From DSUN01 sp035527715 (GTDB lineage Bacteria > Planctomycetota > PUPC01 > DSUN01): a DNA stretch of 64,000 nt. Within the stretch, counting starts at the first letter, position 1. Each line of letters begins with the position of its first letter. The notes under the pieces are model-generated. The model did not search any database and had not been told where the DNA came from. It saw only the letters and a list, made by a program, of their open reading frames with translations. The stretch is taken from NCBI GenBank assembly GCA_035527715.1, contig DATKZY010000028.1, positions 28,049-92,048 on the forward strand, in the 5' to 3' direction. This document shows positions 63,033-64,000 of this stretch, in pieces. Position numbers and translations under genes: made by a program.

Positions 63033-63877
63033 TATTGGCCCCCCTTGACCTGCTCCTTCTTCTCGCCTTCGAGGGTCAGGGTGTACGTGACGCCGTAGAC
63101 GTCGTCGTCGCCGGCATCGGCGACCACGAGAGCGCGATACATCCCGGGCGCCACCGCGCTGATGTCCACGCTCCTTCGTGCCGAGGTGCCGGGGTAGACC
63201 CGGACCCCACCCGCCTCGAACTTGCCGGCGGCCTGGCCCTCCGCCCCGAAGAGCTGCGCCGAGAGCCTCGGCCGCAGCCAGCGCTCCCCCGTGTTCACCA
63301 CGTCAATCTGGAGAAGGCGCTTCTGCCCCTCGCGCGCCAGGCGGGCATCCATCTTCATCTTCCGCTCCCCGCTGTTGCCAACGTGGGAGACGACCTGGAT
63401 AGCGTGGCGGAAGACCTGTCGGATGCCCATTCCGACCTTCCCCTTCTCGGTCGGGGCGTTGGGCGCGACGGATGGGCCCATCCCCTCGACCATGACCACG
63501 CACCAGTAGGTGCCCTTCAGCGACCCGTCATTGGGCACCGCCACGCTGTAACTGACGTTGGTGGACTCGCCGGGCGGAATGCTCAGGATCGAGCGGTTCA
63601 GGGTCACCCACTTTCCACTGGAGCGCGGGCCATTGCCGGCAGGCTCGTCGTAGAAGACCTTTCCGTCGGACGTGAAACGGTAGTCAGTCAGGTAGATCTT
63701 CACGTCCTCGGGGGTCTTGCCGAGGTTGCGGACGACGATGGCGCCGGTGTAGGTCTTCCCCGGCTCCACGACTCGTTCGTGAGTGAGGCCGCCGATGACG
63801 GTGACCGCTGCGCGCGCAGGCAGCCCCGTCGCCAGCAGGATCACGAGTGCGCACTGCAACCGAGCTATGACACTCAT
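63032..63877 (-). CDS. PapD-like fimbrial chaperone
   Basis: A 281-residue periplasmic protein. Signal peptide (LVILLATGLPARA), then two Ig-like domains: YTGAIVVRNLGKTPEDVKIY with GKWVTLNRSILSIPPGES, the strand pattern of pilus chaperone domain 1, and RKMKMDARLAREGQKRLLQIDVVNTGERWL in domain 2. Strong ribosome site GAGGAGGAG before ATG 63877. Lies between a coat-protein-U-like subunit and the outer-membrane barrel gene, the gene order of archaic chaperone-usher (Csu-like) systems. Chaperone identity is by fold pattern only. Confidence 0.65.
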   Translation of the reverse strand: MSVIARLQCALVILLATGLPARAAVTVIGGLTHERVVEPGKTYTGAIVVRNLGKTPEDVKIYLTDYRFTSDGKVFYDEPAGNGPRSSGKWVTLNRSILSIPPGESTNVSYSVAVPNDGSLKGTYWCVVMVEGMGPSVAPNAPTEKGKVGMGIRQVFRHAIQVVSHVGNSGERKMKMDARLAREGQKRLLQIDVVNTGERWLRPRLSAQLFGAEGQAAGKFEAGGVRVYPGTSARRSVDISAVAPGMYRALVVADAGDDDVYGVTYTLTLEGEKKEQVKGGQ

Positions 63878-63892
63878 GCTCTCATCTCCTCC

Positions 63893-64000
63893 TCAGTTAT
63901 CCACAACCGTGTAGTAGACGGTGTTGGTGTAAGTGCCAGGCGGGATGGTGATCGAGACGCCAGTGAGCTTCAGTTGTACGCTGATCCCGCTGACGTCGTC
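63893..64000 (-). CDS. Pilin/spore-coat-U-like subunit, C-terminal end (truncated by window)
   Basis: Only the last 35 residues are visible. VSITIPPGTYTNTVYYTV is the closing strand pair seen in SCPU/Csu-type fimbrial subunits (P-x-G-x-Y-x-x-T-V). Its stop lies 16 bases upstream of the chaperone ATG, so one operon. Confidence 0.5.
   Translation of the reverse strand, partial: DDVSGISVQLKLTGVSITIPPGTYTNTVYYTVVDN

Overview
The window is GC-rich DNA of a bacterium that looks like an uncultured member of the Planctomycetota/PVC group. This is inferred from gene families only. It holds many exported PQQ-like beta-propeller proteins, Gfo/Idh/MocA oxidoreductases, TIM-barrel sugar isomerases (one with a Tat-type leader), a DUF4832 protein, a secreted beta-helix protein and abundant short palindromic and tandem repeats. 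I saw no rRNA, tRNA or CRISPR array. Genes use ordinary sigma70-type promoters (TTGAC-17-TATAAT-like) and clear Shine-Dalgarno sequences.

Layout. 1-584: 3' end of an FAD-dependent oxidoreductase. 769-15985: a tight co-directional run of five exported proteins: three large chimeras of a beta-propeller and a methyltransferase-like domain, a beta-helix/CBM9-like lipoprotein and a DUF4832 protein. 16048-17751: small accessory genes (MqsR/YgiT-like toxin-antitoxin pair with a decayed second antitoxin copy, a membrane/coiled-coil protein, a TPR protein). 18222-22825: Gfo/Idh oxidoreductase, GNAT-like protein and a two-domain alpha/beta hydrolase. 22826-23735: long tandem repeat block. 23736-26030: a NACHT NTPase with a nuclease-like N-terminus, a candidate anti-phage gene. 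26113-34150: Uma2 remnant, two MrfA-type DUF1998 helicases flanking an AAC(3)-family acetyltransferase, a RelE/Phd pair, a decayed helicase fragment and a DUF4926 gene. 34211-40628: two more beta-propeller/methyltransferase chimeras of identical length in tandem. 40877-44062: a three-gene envelope cassette (YLDPGTGS small membrane protein, kinase-like/methyltransferase protein, membrane sulfatase/LTA-synthase-like protein). 44064-44939: an MrfB-type exonuclease. 45072-47060: aldo/keto reductase, nitroreductase and DUF2809 protein. 47220-54932: sugar isomerase, ArsA-type ATPase with a small overlapping partner, Spy-like periplasmic protein, DNA topoisomerase I and an atypical Nramp-superfamily transporter. 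55049-59855: Tat-exported sugar isomerase, second Gfo/Idh oxidoreductase, URO-D-like protein and galactose mutarotase. 60162-64000: a chaperone-usher-like locus (pilin-like subunit end, PapD-like chaperone, large outer-membrane barrel protein).

Two things stand out. First, five paralogous exported proteins combine a Rossmann-type methyltransferase-like domain with two propellers that end in a conserved Cys-x-Cys. Their domain order is circularly permuted between two subfamilies. Second, the genome carries heptanucleotide and nonanucleotide degenerate tandem arrays. They lie between genes and also inside coding linkers, at a start codon and at a stop codon. Further points are the NACHT gene and the presence of both mitomycin-repair components (two MrfA-like helicases and one MrfB-like nuclease) within 20 kb.
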